This document shows, piece by piece, positions 40,655 through 51,780 of a stretch of DNA of 64,000 nucleotides. Made by a program: the position numbers and the translations under genes. The stretch lies in contig NZ_FXTJ01000005.1 of assembly GCF_900182545.1 (NCBI RefSeq), positions 124,001 to 188,000 on the forward strand, read 5' to 3'. The notes below the pieces were generated by a model, which worked only from the letters and a program-made list of their open reading frames with translations, was not told where the DNA came from and ran no database searches. This DNA comes from Geodermatophilus aquaeductus. Its GTDB lineage: Bacteria > Actinomycetota > Actinomycetes > Mycobacteriales > Geodermatophilaceae. Every line of letters starts with the position of its first letter. The first letter of the stretch is position 1.

Positions 40655-43204
40655 CTACGCGGAGCGGACCAGGCCCAGCTCGGCGGGGTCGGCGAGGTGC
40701 TGGGAGTGCGGCAGCACGCGGACGGTGTAGCCGAAGGCGCCGGTGCGCTCGAGCGGCAGGGTCGCGGTGAACCAGTGCCGCGAGCCCTCGGTGTGCTCGT
40801 GCCGCATCGGGACCGTGGTCACCTCGTGCAGGCCGTCGGCGTCGTCGACCCGCCCGTAGGCCGCCTGCACCTCGACGTCGGCCGGGGTGAGGTGCGGCAG
40901 CTCCACCTCCGCGCGCAGCGCGAGGGTCGAGCCGATCTCGGGGGTGTCGCCGGCACCGGTGGCCTCGACGTGCGCGACCCGCACGCCCGACCAGTTCTCC
41001 AGCAGGTGCGCTCGCCACTGCGCCTCGTCGCGCGCCGGCGCGTAGCCGCCGTCGGCCATCGACCGCGCCGAGCCCGCCGCCGGCACGTACAGCTGCTCGA
41101 CGTAGTCGCGCACCATCCGGGTGGCCAGCACCTTCGGGCCGGTCTCGCGCAGCGTGTGCCGCACCATCTCGACCCAGCGGGTGGGGATGCCGTCACGGTC
41201 GGTCTCGTAGAACCGCGGCAGCACCTGGGTGGAGAGCAGGTCGTAGATGGCCCGCGCCTCGACGTCGTCGCGGCGGTCGGGGTCGGTGACGCCGTCGGCG
41301 GTCGGGATCGCCCAGCCGTTCTGGCCGTCGAACCACTCGTCCCACCAGCCGTCGCGGATGGAGAGGTTGAGCCCGCCGTTGAGGGCGGCCTTCATGCCCG
41401 AGGTGCCGCACGCCTCCAGCGGCCGCAGCGGGTTGTTGAGCCAGACGTCGCAGCCCCAGTAGAGGTAGCGCGCCATCCCGATGTCGTAGCCGGGGAGGAA
41501 GGCGATCCGGTGCCGGATGGCGGGGTCGTCGGCGAACTTCACCATCTGCTGGATCAGCTGCTTGCCGCCGTCGTCGGCCGGGTGGCTCTTGCCGGCGATG
41601 ACCAGCTGGACCGGCCGGTCGGGGTCGAGCAGCAGCGCCCGCAGCCGCTCGGGATCGCGCAGCATGAGCGTGAGCCGCTTGTAGGACGGCACCCGGCGGG
41701 CGAAGCCGATGGTGAGGACGTCGGGGTCGAAGGCGGAGTCGGTCCAGCCGACCTCGGCCTCGGCCGCGCCGCGGGAGAGCGCCGTCTCCCGCAGCCGGCG
41801 GCGGACCTCCTCGACGAGCCGGCCGCGCAGCATCCGGCGGGTGTTCCACAGCTCCAGGGCCGGGATGCGGTCGACGCCGTCGAAGGACGACGGGCCGGTG
41901 CCCTCGAACGGGTCACCGTTGCTGGAGGTCTGGGTGCCCAGCTCCACGAGCTCCCGGGCGGTCCAGGTGGGCGCGTGCACGCCGTTGGTGATCGAGCTGA
42001 TCGGGACGTCGCCCTCGTCGAACCCGGGCCACAGGTCGCTGAACATCGACCGGCTGACGCGCCCGTGCAGCCGGCTCACGCCGTTGGCGCGCTGGCCCAG
42101 CCGCAGGCCCATGTGCGCCATGTTGAACTTCGTCGGGTCGTCCTCCCCGCCGAGCGGGATGAGGTGCTCCAGCGGGACGCCGAAGCCGGCGAAGTAGCGC
42201 TCGATGAGCGCCCGCGGGAACCGGTCGATGCCGGCCGGGACCGGCGTGTGCGTGGTGAACACGGTGCCGGCGCGGACGGCCTGCAGCGCCTCGGCGAAGG
42301 TCAGACCGTGCGACTCGGTGAGCTCGCGGATCCGCTCGACGCCCTGGAAGCCGGCGTGGCCCTCGTTGGCGTGGAACACCTCCGGCTGCGGGGTGCCGGT
42401 GAGCTGGCAGTAGGCGCGCACCGCCCGGACGCCGCCGATGCCGAGCAGCATCTCCTGGCGCAGGCGGTGGTCCTCGTCGCCGCCGTAGAGCCGGTCGGTG
42501 ACGCCGCGCTCGGCCGGGGCGTTCTCCTCGATGTCGCTGTCGAGCAGCAGCAGCGAGACCCGGCCCACCTGGGCCCGCCACACGTGGGCGTGCAGGGTGC
42601 GGCCCTCGGGCAGCGGCACGGTGATGACGACCGCCGACCCGTCGGCCTGGCGCAGCAGCTTGACCGGCAGACCGTGCGGGTCCAGCGAGGGGTAGTGCTC
42701 CAGCTGCCACCCGTCGGCCGACAGCCCCTGCTCGAAGTAGCCGGCCCGGTAGAGAAGCCCGACGCCGATGAGCGGGACGCCGAGGTCGGAGGCGGCCTTG
42801 AGGTGGTCCCCGGCGAGGATGCCCAGGCCGCCGGAGTACTGCGGCAGCACCTCGGTGATGCCGAACTCGGCGGAGAAGTAGGCGATGCTGCCCGGCGCGT
42901 CCGGCCCCAGCGACTGGTACCAGTGCGGGGAGGACAGGTAGTCGTCGAGATCGTCGACGACGTCCTGCAGCCGGCGCAGGAACCGGCGGTCGTTGGACAG
43001 GGTGGCCAGCCGCTCGGCCGACACCTCGCCCAGGACCTTGACCGGGTCGTTGCCGCAGGCGCGCCACAGCTCCGGGTCCAGCGCCTCGAACAGGTCGCGG
43101 GTCTCGGCGTGCCACGACCAGCGGAGGTTCATCACCAGCTGGGACAGCGGCGTGAGGCTCTCGGGGAGGGCCGCCCGGACGGTGAACCTGCGGAGTGCTC
43201 GCAC
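40655..43204 (-). CDS. glgP: Alpha-glucan (glycogen) phosphorylase
   Basis: 849 residues, the long actinobacterial/archaeal type with an N-terminal DUF3417 segment. It releases glucose-1-phosphate from glucan chains. Motifs: AYFSAEFGITEVLPQYSGGLG, VFHANEGHAGFQGVERIREL, FTTHTPVPAGIDRFP, and the PLP-binding Lys in EACGTSGMKAALNGGLNLS. The GTG start has TAGGCT 6 bases upstream (leaderless). Divergent from glgE, as in the M. tuberculosis cluster Rv1326c-Rv1328c, although there the genes share a strand. Confidence 0.95.
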   Translation of the reverse strand: MRALRRFTVRAALPESLTPLSQLVMNLRWSWHAETRDLFEALDPELWRACGNDPVKVLGEVSAERLATLSNDRRFLRRLQDVVDDLDDYLSSPHWYQSLGPDAPGSIAYFSAEFGITEVLPQYSGGLGILAGDHLKAASDLGVPLIGVGLLYRAGYFEQGLSADGWQLEHYPSLDPHGLPVKLLRQADGSAVVITVPLPEGRTLHAHVWRAQVGRVSLLLLDSDIEENAPAERGVTDRLYGGDEDHRLRQEMLLGIGGVRAVRAYCQLTGTPQPEVFHANEGHAGFQGVERIRELTESHGLTFAEALQAVRAGTVFTTHTPVPAGIDRFPRALIERYFAGFGVPLEHLIPLGGEDDPTKFNMAHMGLRLGQRANGVSRLHGRVSRSMFSDLWPGFDEGDVPISSITNGVHAPTWTARELVELGTQTSSNGDPFEGTGPSSFDGVDRIPALELWNTRRMLRGRLVEEVRRRLRETALSRGAAEAEVGWTDSAFDPDVLTIGFARRVPSYKRLTLMLRDPERLRALLLDPDRPVQLVIAGKSHPADDGGKQLIQQMVKFADDPAIRHRIAFLPGYDIGMARYLYWGCDVWLNNPLRPLEACGTSGMKAALNGGLNLSIRDGWWDEWFDGQNGWAIPTADGVTDPDRRDDVEARAIYDLLSTQVLPRFYETDRDGIPTRWVEMVRHTLRETGPKVLATRMVRDYVEQLYVPAAGSARSMADGGYAPARDEAQWRAHLLENWSGVRVAHVEATGAGDTPEIGSTLALRAEVELPHLTPADVEVQAAYGRVDDADGLHEVTTVPMRHEHTEGSRHWFTATLPLERTGAFGYTVRVLPHSQHLADPAELGLVRSA

Positions 43205-43210
43205 GCGGAG

Positions 43211-43216
43211 AGCCTA
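43211..43216 (-). promoter_or_regulatory. -10 element TAGGCT of glgP
   Basis: Six bases separate this hexamer from the glgP GTG. It shares the 131-base divergent region with the glgE promoter. Confidence 0.45.
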
Positions 43217-43322
43217 GTCAGCGGACGCCGCCGGGACAGGTCGGGCGGGACACCCCCGCCGGCTGTGCCCACCCGGTCGGGAGGCGCCCGGCGGCCGAGG
43301 TGTGGCCCGTCCCCGACCTGGA

Positions 43323-43328
43323 TAGCGT
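43323..43328 (+). promoter_or_regulatory. -10 element TAGCGT of the glgE operon
   Basis: TAGCGT ends 7 bases before the glgE ATG, predicting leaderless transcription of the glgE-treS-mak-glgB operon. Confidence 0.45.
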
Positions 43329-43335
43329 TGCCGGG

Positions 43336-45363
43336 ATGACTCGCCGCGCTGACCTCCGCCTCGGCATCACCGATGTCGCCCCCGTCGTGTCCTGCGGGTC
43401 CTTCTCGGCCCGCGCCGTGGTCGGCGAGCACCTGCCGGTCACCGCCACCGTGTTCCGCGAGGGCCACGACGCCGTCGCCGCCGACGTCGTCTGGACCGCT
43501 CCGGACGGCACCCGCGGCCCGCTCAACCGGATGCGCCGCTACGGCGAGGAGCCCGACCGCTGGCTCACCACCGTCGTGCCCGACCGGGAGGGGCGCTGGA
43601 CCTTCCGCGTCGAGGCGTGGAGCGACCCGCTGGCCACCTGGCACCACGCCGTCGAGGTGAAGATCGAGGCCGGCCAGGGCCCCGGGGAGCTGGCCAACGA
43701 CCTCGAGGAGGGCGCCCGCCTGCTCGAGCGGGTCGCCGCCGACGCCGACGCGGAGTCGCGCGACCGCCTCACCGAGGCCGTGGGCGCGCTGCGCGACACC
43801 TCCCGCACGCTGCACGACCGGGTCGCGCCCGCGCTGTCGGCGGGCCTGCAGCGCTACCTCGACGAGCACCCGGTGCGCGAGCTGGTCACGCCGACGCCGG
43901 AGTACGAGGTGTGGGTCGACCGCCCCCGCGCGCTCTACGGCTCCTGGTACGAGTTCTTCCCCCGCTCCGAGGGCCCGGTCGTGGGCGGCGTCCCGACGCA
44001 CGGCACGTTCCAGACCGCGTCCGACCGGCTGCCCGCGGTGGCCGAGATGGGCTTCGACGTCGTCTACCTGCCGCCGGTCCACCCGATCGGCACGGTGAAC
44101 CGCAAGGGCCCGAACACCGCGCAGTACCCCGGCGGCAACCCGCACGAGATCGGCCCCGACGACGTCGGCTCGCCGTGGGCCATCGGCAGCGCCGAGGGCG
44201 GCCACGACGCCGTCCACCCGCAGCTGGGCACGATGGAGGACTTCCGCGCCTTCGTCGCGCGCACCCGGGGCCTGGGCATGGAGGTGGCGCTCGACCTCGC
44301 GCTGCAGGCCGCACCCGACCACCCGTGGGTGGCCGAGCACCCGGAGTGGTTCACCACCAAGCCCGACGGCACGATCGCCTACGCGGAGAACCCGCCGAAG
44401 AAGTACCAGGACATCTACCCGGTCAACTTCGACAACGACCCCGAGGGCCTCTACGCCGAGGTGCTGCGGGTGGTGCGCGTCTGGATGGACGCCGGGGTGC
44501 GGATCTTCCGCGTCGACAACCCGCACACCAAGCCGCTGGACTTCTGGCACTGGCTGATCTGGAAGATCAAGGAGACCGACCCGGACGTGCTCTTCCTCGC
44601 CGAGGCCTTCACCCGGCCGGCGATGATGCACCAGCTCGCGCGGATCGGGTTCACCCAGTCCTACACGTACTTCACCTGGCGGACCGCGCGCGAGGAGATC
44701 GAGGAGTACGGCCGCGAGCTGGCCACCAACGCGCACTACATGCGGCCGAACTTCTTCGTGAACACCCCGGACATCCTGCACGCGAGCCTGCAGTACGGCG
44801 GCCCGCCGATGTTCAAGATCCGCGCGGTGCTGGCGTCGATGATGAGCCCGACCTGGGGCGTGTACTCCGGGTACGAGCTCTACGAGCACGTGGCGGTGCG
44901 CCCGGGCAGCGAGGAGTACCTCGACAGCGAGAAGTACCGGCTGCGCCCGCGCGACTGGGCCGGCGCCGAGGCGGCCGGCCGCAGCCTCGCGCCCTACCTG
45001 CGCCGGCTCAACGAGGTCCGGCGGGCGCACCCGGCGCTGCAGCAGCTGCGCACGCTGCGCTTCCACCCGATCGACAACCCGAACCTGATCTGCTTCTCCA
45101 AGACCGACCCGGGCTCGCAGGACGCCGTCCTCGTCGTCTGCGCGCTGGACAGCGCCAACCGGCAGATCGGGACGACGGCGCTGGACATGCCGACCCTCGG
45201 GCTGGACTGGCACGAGCGGTTCGCCGTCACCGACGAGATCACCGGCGCCCGCTACGACTGGGGCCAGTTCAACTACGTCGAGCTCGACCCCTACTGGGAG
45301 CCGGCGCACGTGTTCTCGGTCCACCTGCCCCGGCCGGTGACCTGGCCGCCGCCGGTCCGCTGA
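43336..45363 (+). CDS. glgE: Alpha-1,4-glucan:maltose-1-phosphate maltosyltransferase
   Basis: 675 residues. GlgE (GH13_3) extends linear alpha-1,4-glucan by maltose units from maltose-1-phosphate. The N-terminal beta domain and a helical insert (about 110-165) precede the barrel. Catalytic residues fall at the positions known for Streptomyces GlgE: nucleophile Asp near 394 in [12 protein letters not shown], Glu near 423 in [13 protein letters not shown]; the third acid is in [30 protein letters not shown] is a GlgE hallmark. First gene of the operon; treS follows after 46 bases. Confidence 0.97.
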   Translation: MTRRADLRLGITDVAPVVSCGSFSARAVVGEHLPVTATVFREGHDAVAADVVWTAPDGTRGPLNRMRRYGEEPDRWLTTVVPDREGRWTFRVEAWSDPLATWHHAVEVKIEAGQGPGELANDLEEGARLLERVAADADAESRDRLTEAVGALRDTSRTLHDRVAPALSAGLQRYLDEHPVRELVTPTPEYEVWVDRPRALYGSWYEFFPRSEGPVVGGVPTHGTFQTASDRLPAVAEMGFDVVYLPPVHPIGTVNRKGPNTAQYPGGNPHEIGPDDVGSPWAIGSAEGGHDAVHPQLGTMEDFRAFVARTRGLGMEVALDLALQAAPDHPWVAEHPEWFTTKPDGTIAYAENPPKKYQDIYPVNFDNDPEGLYAEVLRVVRVWMDAGVRIFRVDNPHTKPLDFWHWLIWKIKETDPDVLFLAEAFTRPAMMHQLARIGFTQSYTYFTWRTAREEIEEYGRELATNAHYMRPNFFVNTPDILHASLQYGGPPMFKIRAVLASMMSPTWGVYSGYELYEHVAVRPGSEEYLDSEKYRLRPRDWAGAEAAGRSLAPYLRRLNEVRRAHPALQQLRTLRFHPIDNPNLICFSKTDPGSQDAVLVVCALDSANRQIGTTALDMPTLGLDWHERFAVTDEITGARYDWGQFNYVELDPYWEPAHVFSVHLPRPVTWPPPVR

Positions 45364-45409
45364 CCCCTCTCCCCCACGTCCCGACGACTCGCGAGGGCTC
45401 CCCGCACCG

Positions 45410-47260
45410 ATGACGCTCCCCGTGCCCCACTCCCCCGACGGGGGCTCCGCGCTGCCAGCGCGGGGCACCGACCCCCTGTGGTTCAAGCGCGCCGTCTTCT
45501 ACGAGGTCCTGGTCCGCGGCTTCGCCGACAGCAACGCCGACGGCGTCGGCGACCTGCGCGGGATGATGGACAAGCTCGACTACCTGCAGTGGCTCGGCGT
45601 CGACTGCCTGTGGCTGCCGCCGTTCTTCGCCTCGCCGCTGCGCGACGGCGGCTACGACGTCAGCGACTACACCGCCGTCCTGCCGGAGTTCGGTGACATC
45701 CAGGACTTCAAGGAGTTCCTGGCCGCGGCCCACGACCGGGGCATCCGCGTGATCATCGACTTCGTCATGAACCACACCTCGGACCAGCACCCCTGGTTCC
45801 AGGCCAGCCGCAGCGACCCCGAGGGCCCCTACGGCGACTTCTACGTGTGGGCCGACGACGACACCGGCTACGCCGACGCGCGGATCATCTTCGTCGACAC
45901 GGAGAGCTCGAACTGGACGTTCGACCCGGTGCGCAAGCAGTACTTCTGGCACCGCTTCTTCTCCCACCAGCCCGACCTCAACTTCGAGAACCCGGCGGTG
46001 CAGGAGGCGGTCATCGACGCCCTGCGCTACTGGCTGGACCTGGGCATCGACGGCTTCCGCCTCGACGCCGTCCCCTACCTGTTCGAGGAGGAGGGGACCA
46101 ACGGCGAGAACCTGCCGAGGACCCACGAGTTCCTCAAGCACGTCCGCAAGGTGGTCGACGCCGACTACCCCGACCGCGTGCTGCTGTGCGAGGCCAACCA
46201 GTGGCCGGCCGACGTCGTCGAGTACTTCGGCGAGGACGGCGACGAGTGCCAGATGGCCTTCCACTTCCCGGTGATGCCGCGTCTGTTCATGGCCGCCCGC
46301 CGGGAGCAGCGGTTCCCGATCTCGGAGATCATGGCGCAGACGCCGCCGATCCCCGACAACTGCCAGTGGGGCATCTTCCTGCGCAACCACGACGAGCTGA
46401 CCCTCGAGATGGTCACCGACGAGGAACGCGACTACATGTGGGCGGAGTACGCCAAGGACCCCCGCATGAAGGCCAACATCGGCATCCGCCGCCGGCTGGC
46501 GCCGCTGCTGGACAACGACCTCAACACCCTCGAGCTGTTCAACGCGCTGCTGTTCAGCCTGCCCGGGTCGCCGGTCCTGTACTACGGCGACGAGATCGGG
46601 ATGGGCGACAACATCTGGCTCGGCGACCGCGACGGCGTGCGCACCCCGATGCAGTGGACGCCGGACCGCAACGGCGGCTTCTCCACCGCCGACCCGCAGC
46701 GGATGTACCTGCCGCTCAACCAGGACCCGGTCTACGGCTACCAGACCACCAACGTCGAGGCGCAGCTGCGCAACACCAACTCGATGCTGCAGTGGATCCG
46801 CCGGATGATCGCCGTCCGCAAGGAGCACCCGACCTTCGGCCTCGGGACCTACGAGGAGATCGGCTCGCGCAACCCCACGGTGCTGTCGTTCGTCCGCGAG
46901 TTCGGCGACGACATCGTGCTGTGCGTCAACAACCTCTCCCGCTTCCCCCAGCCGGTGGAGCTCGACCTGCGCCGCTTCGAGGGCTACACGCCCATCGAGC
47001 TGACCGGCCGGGTGGAGTTCCCGCAGATCGGCGTGCTGCCCTACATGCTCACCCTGGCCGGGCACGGCTTCTACTGGTTCGAGCTGTCCCGGCCGGTCGA
47101 GCCGGTCGAGGAGCCCGCTGAGCCGGACACCGCCGCCACCAGCCCGGTCGCCGACTCGCTGCTGGCCGCCGGCCTGGTCAGCGAGGCCGAGGAGATCCCC
47201 GGGGGCAGCGACACCAGGACGGGCGACGACGTCCCGCCGAGCACCGGAGGACCCGCATGA
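45410..47260 (+). CDS. treS: Trehalose synthase (maltose alpha-D-glucosyltransferase)
   Basis: 616 residues. It interconverts trehalose and maltose by intramolecular rearrangement. GH13_16 barrel: nucleophile Asp near 219 in [20 protein letters not shown], Glu near 261 in [17 protein letters not shown] and Asp near 328 in [13 protein letters not shown]; the [19 protein letters not shown] stretch is TreS-specific. The C-terminal tail (about 565-616) is acidic and Pro-rich and probably disordered. The stop overlaps the maltokinase start by 4 bases, so TreS and Mak are made as partners, as expected for the TreS-Pep2 complex. Confidence 0.96.
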   Translation: MTLPVPHSPDGGSALPARGTDPLWFKRAVFYEVLVRGFADSNADGVGDLRGMMDKLDYLQWLGVDCLWLPPFFASPLRDGGYDVSDYTAVLPEFGDIQDFKEFLAAAHDRGIRVIIDFVMNHTSDQHPWFQASRSDPEGPYGDFYVWADDDTGYADARIIFVDTESSNWTFDPVRKQYFWHRFFSHQPDLNFENPAVQEAVIDALRYWLDLGIDGFRLDAVPYLFEEEGTNGENLPRTHEFLKHVRKVVDADYPDRVLLCEANQWPADVVEYFGEDGDECQMAFHFPVMPRLFMAARREQRFPISEIMAQTPPIPDNCQWGIFLRNHDELTLEMVTDEERDYMWAEYAKDPRMKANIGIRRRLAPLLDNDLNTLELFNALLFSLPGSPVLYYGDEIGMGDNIWLGDRDGVRTPMQWTPDRNGGFSTADPQRMYLPLNQDPVYGYQTTNVEAQLRNTNSMLQWIRRMIAVRKEHPTFGLGTYEEIGSRNPTVLSFVREFGDDIVLCVNNLSRFPQPVELDLRRFEGYTPIELTGRVEFPQIGVLPYMLTLAGHGFYWFELSRPVEPVEEPAEPDTAATSPVADSLLAAGLVSEAEEIPGGSDTRTGDDVPPSTGGPA

Positions 47261-48645
47261 GCAAGGCCCTGACCGACGTCCTGCGCGAGTGGATGCCGCA
47301 CCAGCGCTGGTTCGGGGGCAAGGGCCGGGAGTGGGCCGACGTCTCCGAGGACGGCTTCTTCCTCTCCCGCTCGGAGCCGGTCCTGTCGGTGCACCGGGTC
47401 CGGGTGACCTACGCCGACGGCGCCGGCGAGACCTACCTGGTGCCGCTGTCGTGGCGGGCGCACCCCGAGGAGGAGCTGTCGACGGCGTTCGTGGGCGCCG
47501 TCCCGGCCAAGGGCGCCGACGGCGAGGACCGCGAGAACTACTGCTACGACGCGATGCGCGACCGCGACGCCACCCCGCCGTGGCTGGTGCACCTGGTGGC
47601 CGCCTCCACGGTGGGGCCGATGCACTTCCACCCGGCGGGCGTCGCGACCATCCCCGAGGGCGTGCCCGGCGACGTCGTCTCCACCGAGCAGAGCAACACC
47701 TCGCTGGTCTACGGCCAGGACGCCATCTTCAAGCTGTTCCGCCGGCTCGAGCCCGGGCTCAACCCCGACGTCGAGATCGGCGAGGCGCTGCGCCGGACCG
47801 AGAACCCGCACATCGCGCCGCTGCTCGGCCACATCGAGATCGACGACCCCGACGGCGCCGAGCCCGCCACGGCGGCGATGCTGCAGACCTTCGTCCGCGG
47901 CGCCAGCGACGGATGGCGGCTGGCCACGGCCAGCGTCCGCGACCTCTACGCCGAGGGCGACCTGCACGCCGACGAGGTGGGCGGGGACTTCGCCGCCGAC
48001 AGCGAGCGGCTGGGCGCGGCGACCGCCTCGGTGCACGCCGACCTCGCGCGGGTGCTCGACACCGAGCCGGCCGACCGCGGGTGGTTCGCCGCGACCGCGC
48101 GCGCGATGACCGACCGGCTGGAGGCCGCGCTGGCCGTCGTCCCGCAGCTGGAGGAGCACCTCGCCGGCCTGCGCGCGGTGTACGCCGCGGTGGCCGACAG
48201 CCCCGAGCAGGTCGTGCGCCAGCGGGTGCACGGCGACTTCCACCTCGGCCAGGTGCTGCGCACGGCCACCGGCTGGGTGGTGCTCGACTTCGAGGGCGAG
48301 CCGGCCCGGCCGCTGGCCGAGCGCCGGCAGCTCGACAGCCCGCTGCGTGACGTCGCCGGGATGCTGCGCAGCTTCGACTACGCCGCACGGCACATGCTCG
48401 TGGAGCAGCCCGACGACCCCCAGCGCGCGTACCGCGCGCAGGAGTGGGCAGTGCGCAACCGCGGTGCCTTCTGCGCCGGCTACTCGGCGTCGAGCGGCAT
48501 CGACCCGTGTGGGGACTCCCCTCTCCTGCGGGCGTTCGAGGCGGACAAGGCGGTCTACGAGTGCGTCTACGAGGCGCGCAACCGGCCGAACTGGCTGATG
48601 ATCCCGCTGCAGTCGCTCTCCCGGCTGGCCGCCGGGGCAGGCTGA
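47257..48645 (+). CDS. mak: Maltokinase
   Basis: 462 residues (also called Pep2). It phosphorylates maltose with ATP to maltose-1-phosphate, the GlgE donor. The N-terminal cap begins [38 protein letters not shown] holds the ATP-binding Lys, the catalytic loop is [13 protein letters not shown] and the metal-binding motif is [14 protein letters not shown]. It is unfused to TreS but coupled to it by a 4-base overlap. A 75-base gap with 9-base repeats separates it from glgB. Confidence 0.95.
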   Translation: MSKALTDVLREWMPHQRWFGGKGREWADVSEDGFFLSRSEPVLSVHRVRVTYADGAGETYLVPLSWRAHPEEELSTAFVGAVPAKGADGEDRENYCYDAMRDRDATPPWLVHLVAASTVGPMHFHPAGVATIPEGVPGDVVSTEQSNTSLVYGQDAIFKLFRRLEPGLNPDVEIGEALRRTENPHIAPLLGHIEIDDPDGAEPATAAMLQTFVRGASDGWRLATASVRDLYAEGDLHADEVGGDFAADSERLGAATASVHADLARVLDTEPADRGWFAATARAMTDRLEAALAVVPQLEEHLAGLRAVYAAVADSPEQVVRQRVHGDFHLGQVLRTATGWVVLDFEGEPARPLAERRQLDSPLRDVAGMLRSFDYAARHMLVEQPDDPQRAYRAQEWAVRNRGAFCAGYSASSGIDPCGDSPLLRAFEADKAVYECVYEARNRPNWLMIPLQSLSRLAAGAG

Positions 48646-48671
48646 GCGACCGCCCGAGACAGCACGACGCA

Positions 48672-48698
48672 GCAGACGACGCAGACGACGCAGACGAC
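48672..48698 (+). repeat. Three perfect 9-base repeats in the mak-glgB gap
   Basis: GCAGACGAC occurs three times in a row, ending about 14 bases before the glgB ribosome binding site (GAGGACGG). Changes in copy number would alter the leader between mak and glgB. Confidence 0.85.
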
Positions 48699-48720
48699 GA
48701 CAGAGGACGGCATCGCGACC

Positions 48721-51603
48721 ATGACGACGAGCGACCAGACACCCGGGAGCGGGACGGCCGCCGAGACCGCTGACGCGCCGGCCACCAAGGACGAGCTGCA
48801 GCGGGTGGTCGAGGAGCGGGCCCGCCAGGCCGAGGAGGCCGAGAGCGAGCCGATCGTGAACGCGGCCCCGGCCCGCAAGCGCGCACCGGCCAAGAAGGCC
48901 GCCGCGAAGAAGGCACCGGCCAAGAAGGCGGCCGCGGCCGCCGTCGAGGGCGACGGTGCCGCCGAGCCGGCCGCGCCCCGGAAGAAGCGGACGACGAAGA
49001 AGGCCACGGCGGCCCCCGACGGCGAGGCGCCGGTCAAGGCGACCCGCAAGCGGGCACCGCGGAAGACCGCCGCTCTCGAGCCCGCCGCCGAGGTGGTCGC
49101 CGAGCAGGGCGGCACCGCCACGCCGGTCGTGGCGCCCGCGCCGATCGCCGAGCCGGGCTCCCCCTCCGGGGCGCCGGCGCCGCAGCCCGAGCCGCCGGAC
49201 CCCGACCCGTCGGAGCCCATGACCCCGCAGGCGCCCGGGGAGGACACCGCGCCGGTGTCCCGGACCGACGTCGTCACCCCGGAGGTGCCGTCGACGGCGG
49301 GCGGCGAGGGCGGCCTGACCTCCGGCGCCGGTGGCGGCGGTGCGCACGACGGGCCCGAGGAGGTCACCGAGGAGGACCTCCGCGCGATCGTCGACGGCTG
49401 GTCCCGCGACCCGCACCGGGTGCTCGGCGCGCACGCCGCCGGCGAGGGCTGGGTGGTGCGCACGCTGCGGCCCGACGCGTCCGCCGTCGTCGTCGTCGAC
49501 CAGGACGACTCCCGCTACGAGGCCCGGCAGGTGCACCCCGGCGGGATCTTCGAGGCCACCCTCCCCCAGCAGCCCGGCGACTACCGGGTCGAGGTAACCT
49601 ACGGCGAGGACACCTTCCTCGTCGACGACCCCTACCGCTGGATGCCCACGCTCGGTGAGCTCGACCAGTACCTCATCGGCGAGGGCCGGCACGAGCGGCT
49701 GTGGGAGGTGCTCGGTGCGCACGTGCGGCGCTACGAGACCCCGCGCGGCACCGTCGAGGGCGTCTCCTTCGCCGTCTGGGCGCCCAACGCCCAGGGCGTG
49801 AAGGTCACCGGCGACTTCGACTACTGGGAGGCCCGCGCCCACCCGATGCGCCAGCTCGGGTCGATCGGCGTCTGGGAGATCTACCTCCCGGGCGTGCAGG
49901 CGGGCACCCGCTACCGCTACCACGTGCTCGGTGCCGACGGCGTCTGGCGGGAGAAGGCCGACCCGATGGCCTTCGCCACCGAGGTGCCGCCGGCCAACGC
50001 CTCCGTCGTCGTCCAGTCCACCCACGAGTGGCACGACGACGCGTGGCTGGCCGAGCGCGAGCGCGGCAACTGGCACGAGCGGCCGATGAGCGTCTACGAG
50101 GTGCACCTCGGCTCGTGGCGGCAGGGGCTGTCCTACCGCGAGCTGGCCGAGGAGCTCGTCGACTACGCCGTGGGCGCGGGGTTCACCCACCTGGAGTTCC
50201 TGCCGGTCGCCGAGCACCCCTTCGGCGGCTCGTGGGGCTACCAGGTCACCAGCTACTACGCGCCGACGTCGCGCTTCGGCAGCCCCGACGACTTCCGCTA
50301 CCTCGTCGACCGCGCCCACCAGGCGGGCCTGGGCATCATCGTCGACTGGGTGCCGGCGCACTTCCCCAAGGACGCCTGGGCCCTGGGCCGCTTCGACGGC
50401 ACCGCGCTCTACGAGCACGCCGACCCCCGCCGCGGCGAGCAGCCGGACTGGGGCACGTTCGTGTTCAACTTCGGCCGCACCGAGGTGCGCAACTTCCTCG
50501 TCGCCAACGCGCTGTTCTGGGCCGAGGAGTTCCACATCGACGGGCTGCGGGTCGACGCCGTCGCCTCGATGCTCTACCTGGACTACTCGCGCGAGGACGG
50601 CGAGTGGATCCCCAACCAGTACGGCGGCCGGGAGAACCTCGAGGCGGTGTCGTTCCTCCAGGAGGTCAACGCCACCATCTACCGCGAGGTGCCGGGCGTG
50701 ATGACCATCGCCGAGGAGTCGACCGCCTGGCCCGGCGTCACCCGGCCCACCTACCTCGGCGGCCTGGGCTTCGGCTTCAAGTGGAACATGGGCTGGATGC
50801 ACGACTCGCTGGCCTACGTGGCCCGCCAGCCGGTGCACCGCAGCTACCACCACAACCAGCTGACGTTCTCGATGATGTACGCCTACTCCGAGAACTACGT
50901 GCTCCCGATCAGTCACGACGAGGTCGTCTACGGCAAGGGCTCGCTGCTGCGGAAGATGCCCGGTGACCGGTGGCAGCAGCTGGCCGGCGTCCGCGGCTAC
51001 CTGGCCTACATGTGGGCGCACCCGGGCAAGCAGCTGCTGTTCATGGGCTCGGAGTTCGCGCAGGACGCCGAGTGGGCCGAGAGCCGCTCGCTGGACTGGT
51101 GGCACCTCGACGACCCCGCGCACCGCGGCGTGCTGGCACTGGTCACCGATCTCAACGCGCGCTACCGCGAGACCGAGGCGCTGTGGTCGCTCGACGTCGA
51201 CCCGGCCGGCTTCCAGTGGATCGACGCCAACGACGCCTCGGGCAACGTCATCACCTTCCTGCGCTACGGCCGGCCGAAGGTGGCCGACGTCCCGACGCCG
51301 ACCCAGGCCGCCGAGTCCGGCGAGGACGCCGTGGTCGCCGAGGGCGGCGGGCAGACGCCGGGCCAGACGCTCGCCGTCGTCTGCAACTTCTCCGGCAGCC
51401 CGCACCACGGCTACCGGATCGGCCTGCCCCGCGGCGGGCGCTGGCGCGAGGTGCTCAACACCGACGCCGAGGGCTACGGCGGCTCCGGGGTCGGCAACTA
51501 CGGCGGCGTCGACGCGGTCGAGGAGCCCTGGCACGGCCAGCCGTTCTCGGCCACCGTCTCCGCGCCGCCGCTGGGCACCCTCTGGCTGTTGCACGAGGGC
51601 TGA
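48721..51603 (+). CDS. glgB: 1,4-alpha-glucan branching enzyme with Lys/Ala-rich N-terminal extension
   Basis: 960 residues, about 210 longer than usual. It forms alpha-1,6 branches in glycogen. From about residue 215 the normal GlgB follows: N1 domain ([17 protein letters not shown]), CBM48, and a GH13_9 barrel with nucleophile Asp near 612 ([15 protein letters not shown]), Glu near 665 ([13 protein letters not shown]) and Asp near 733 ([13 protein letters not shown]). Residues about 53-115 are a basic tract ([20 protein letters not shown] and later [13 protein letters not shown]) resembling histone H1 or HupB tails, followed by a Pro/Glu-rich stretch. An extra acidic loop of about 27 residues (854-881) interrupts the C-terminal domain. 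The ATG and the frame are sound; the extension is in the same frame with normal codon use. Confidence 0.95.
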   Translation: MTTSDQTPGSGTAAETADAPATKDELQRVVEERARQAEEAESEPIVNAAPARKRAPAKKAAAKKAPAKKAAAAAVEGDGAAEPAAPRKKRTTKKATAAPDGEAPVKATRKRAPRKTAALEPAAEVVAEQGGTATPVVAPAPIAEPGSPSGAPAPQPEPPDPDPSEPMTPQAPGEDTAPVSRTDVVTPEVPSTAGGEGGLTSGAGGGGAHDGPEEVTEEDLRAIVDGWSRDPHRVLGAHAAGEGWVVRTLRPDASAVVVVDQDDSRYEARQVHPGGIFEATLPQQPGDYRVEVTYGEDTFLVDDPYRWMPTLGELDQYLIGEGRHERLWEVLGAHVRRYETPRGTVEGVSFAVWAPNAQGVKVTGDFDYWEARAHPMRQLGSIGVWEIYLPGVQAGTRYRYHVLGADGVWREKADPMAFATEVPPANASVVVQSTHEWHDDAWLAERERGNWHERPMSVYEVHLGSWRQGLSYRELAEELVDYAVGAGFTHLEFLPVAEHPFGGSWGYQVTSYYAPTSRFGSPDDFRYLVDRAHQAGLGIIVDWVPAHFPKDAWALGRFDGTALYEHADPRRGEQPDWGTFVFNFGRTEVRNFLVANALFWAEEFHIDGLRVDAVASMLYLDYSREDGEWIPNQYGGRENLEAVSFLQEVNATIYREVPGVMTIAEESTAWPGVTRPTYLGGLGFGFKWNMGWMHDSLAYVARQPVHRSYHHNQLTFSMMYAYSENYVLPISHDEVVYGKGSLLRKMPGDRWQQLAGVRGYLAYMWAHPGKQLLFMGSEFAQDAEWAESRSLDWWHLDDPAHRGVLALVTDLNARYRETEALWSLDVDPAGFQWIDANDASGNVITFLRYGRPKVADVPTPTQAAESGEDAVVAEGGGQTPGQTLAVVCNFSGSPHHGYRIGLPRGGRWREVLNTDAEGYGGSGVGNYGGVDAVEEPWHGQPFSATVSAPPLGTLWLLHEG

Positions 51604-51623
51604 CCGGCCCCTCTGACGGCCCC

Positions 51624-51661
51624 GCGGCCGGGCCGCTCCTCCCGGGGAGTGGTCCGGCCGC
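51624..51661 (+). terminator. Terminator after glgB
   Basis: Sixteen-base arms (51624-51639 and 51646-51661) pair fully if two G-U wobbles are allowed, with a 6-base loop, 20 bases after the glgB stop. It ends the glgE operon. Confidence 0.65.
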
Positions 51662-51780
51662 TGCCGTGCGCGGACCTGTTCCGCACTCCCCTCTGCCCGT
51701 GCATCATGGCCCGGCTCCGCGCCGCCCCAGGGCGCGGACCGGTCCCGAGGGACCCCGGCAGAGAAGGAACCCCAGCTCCG

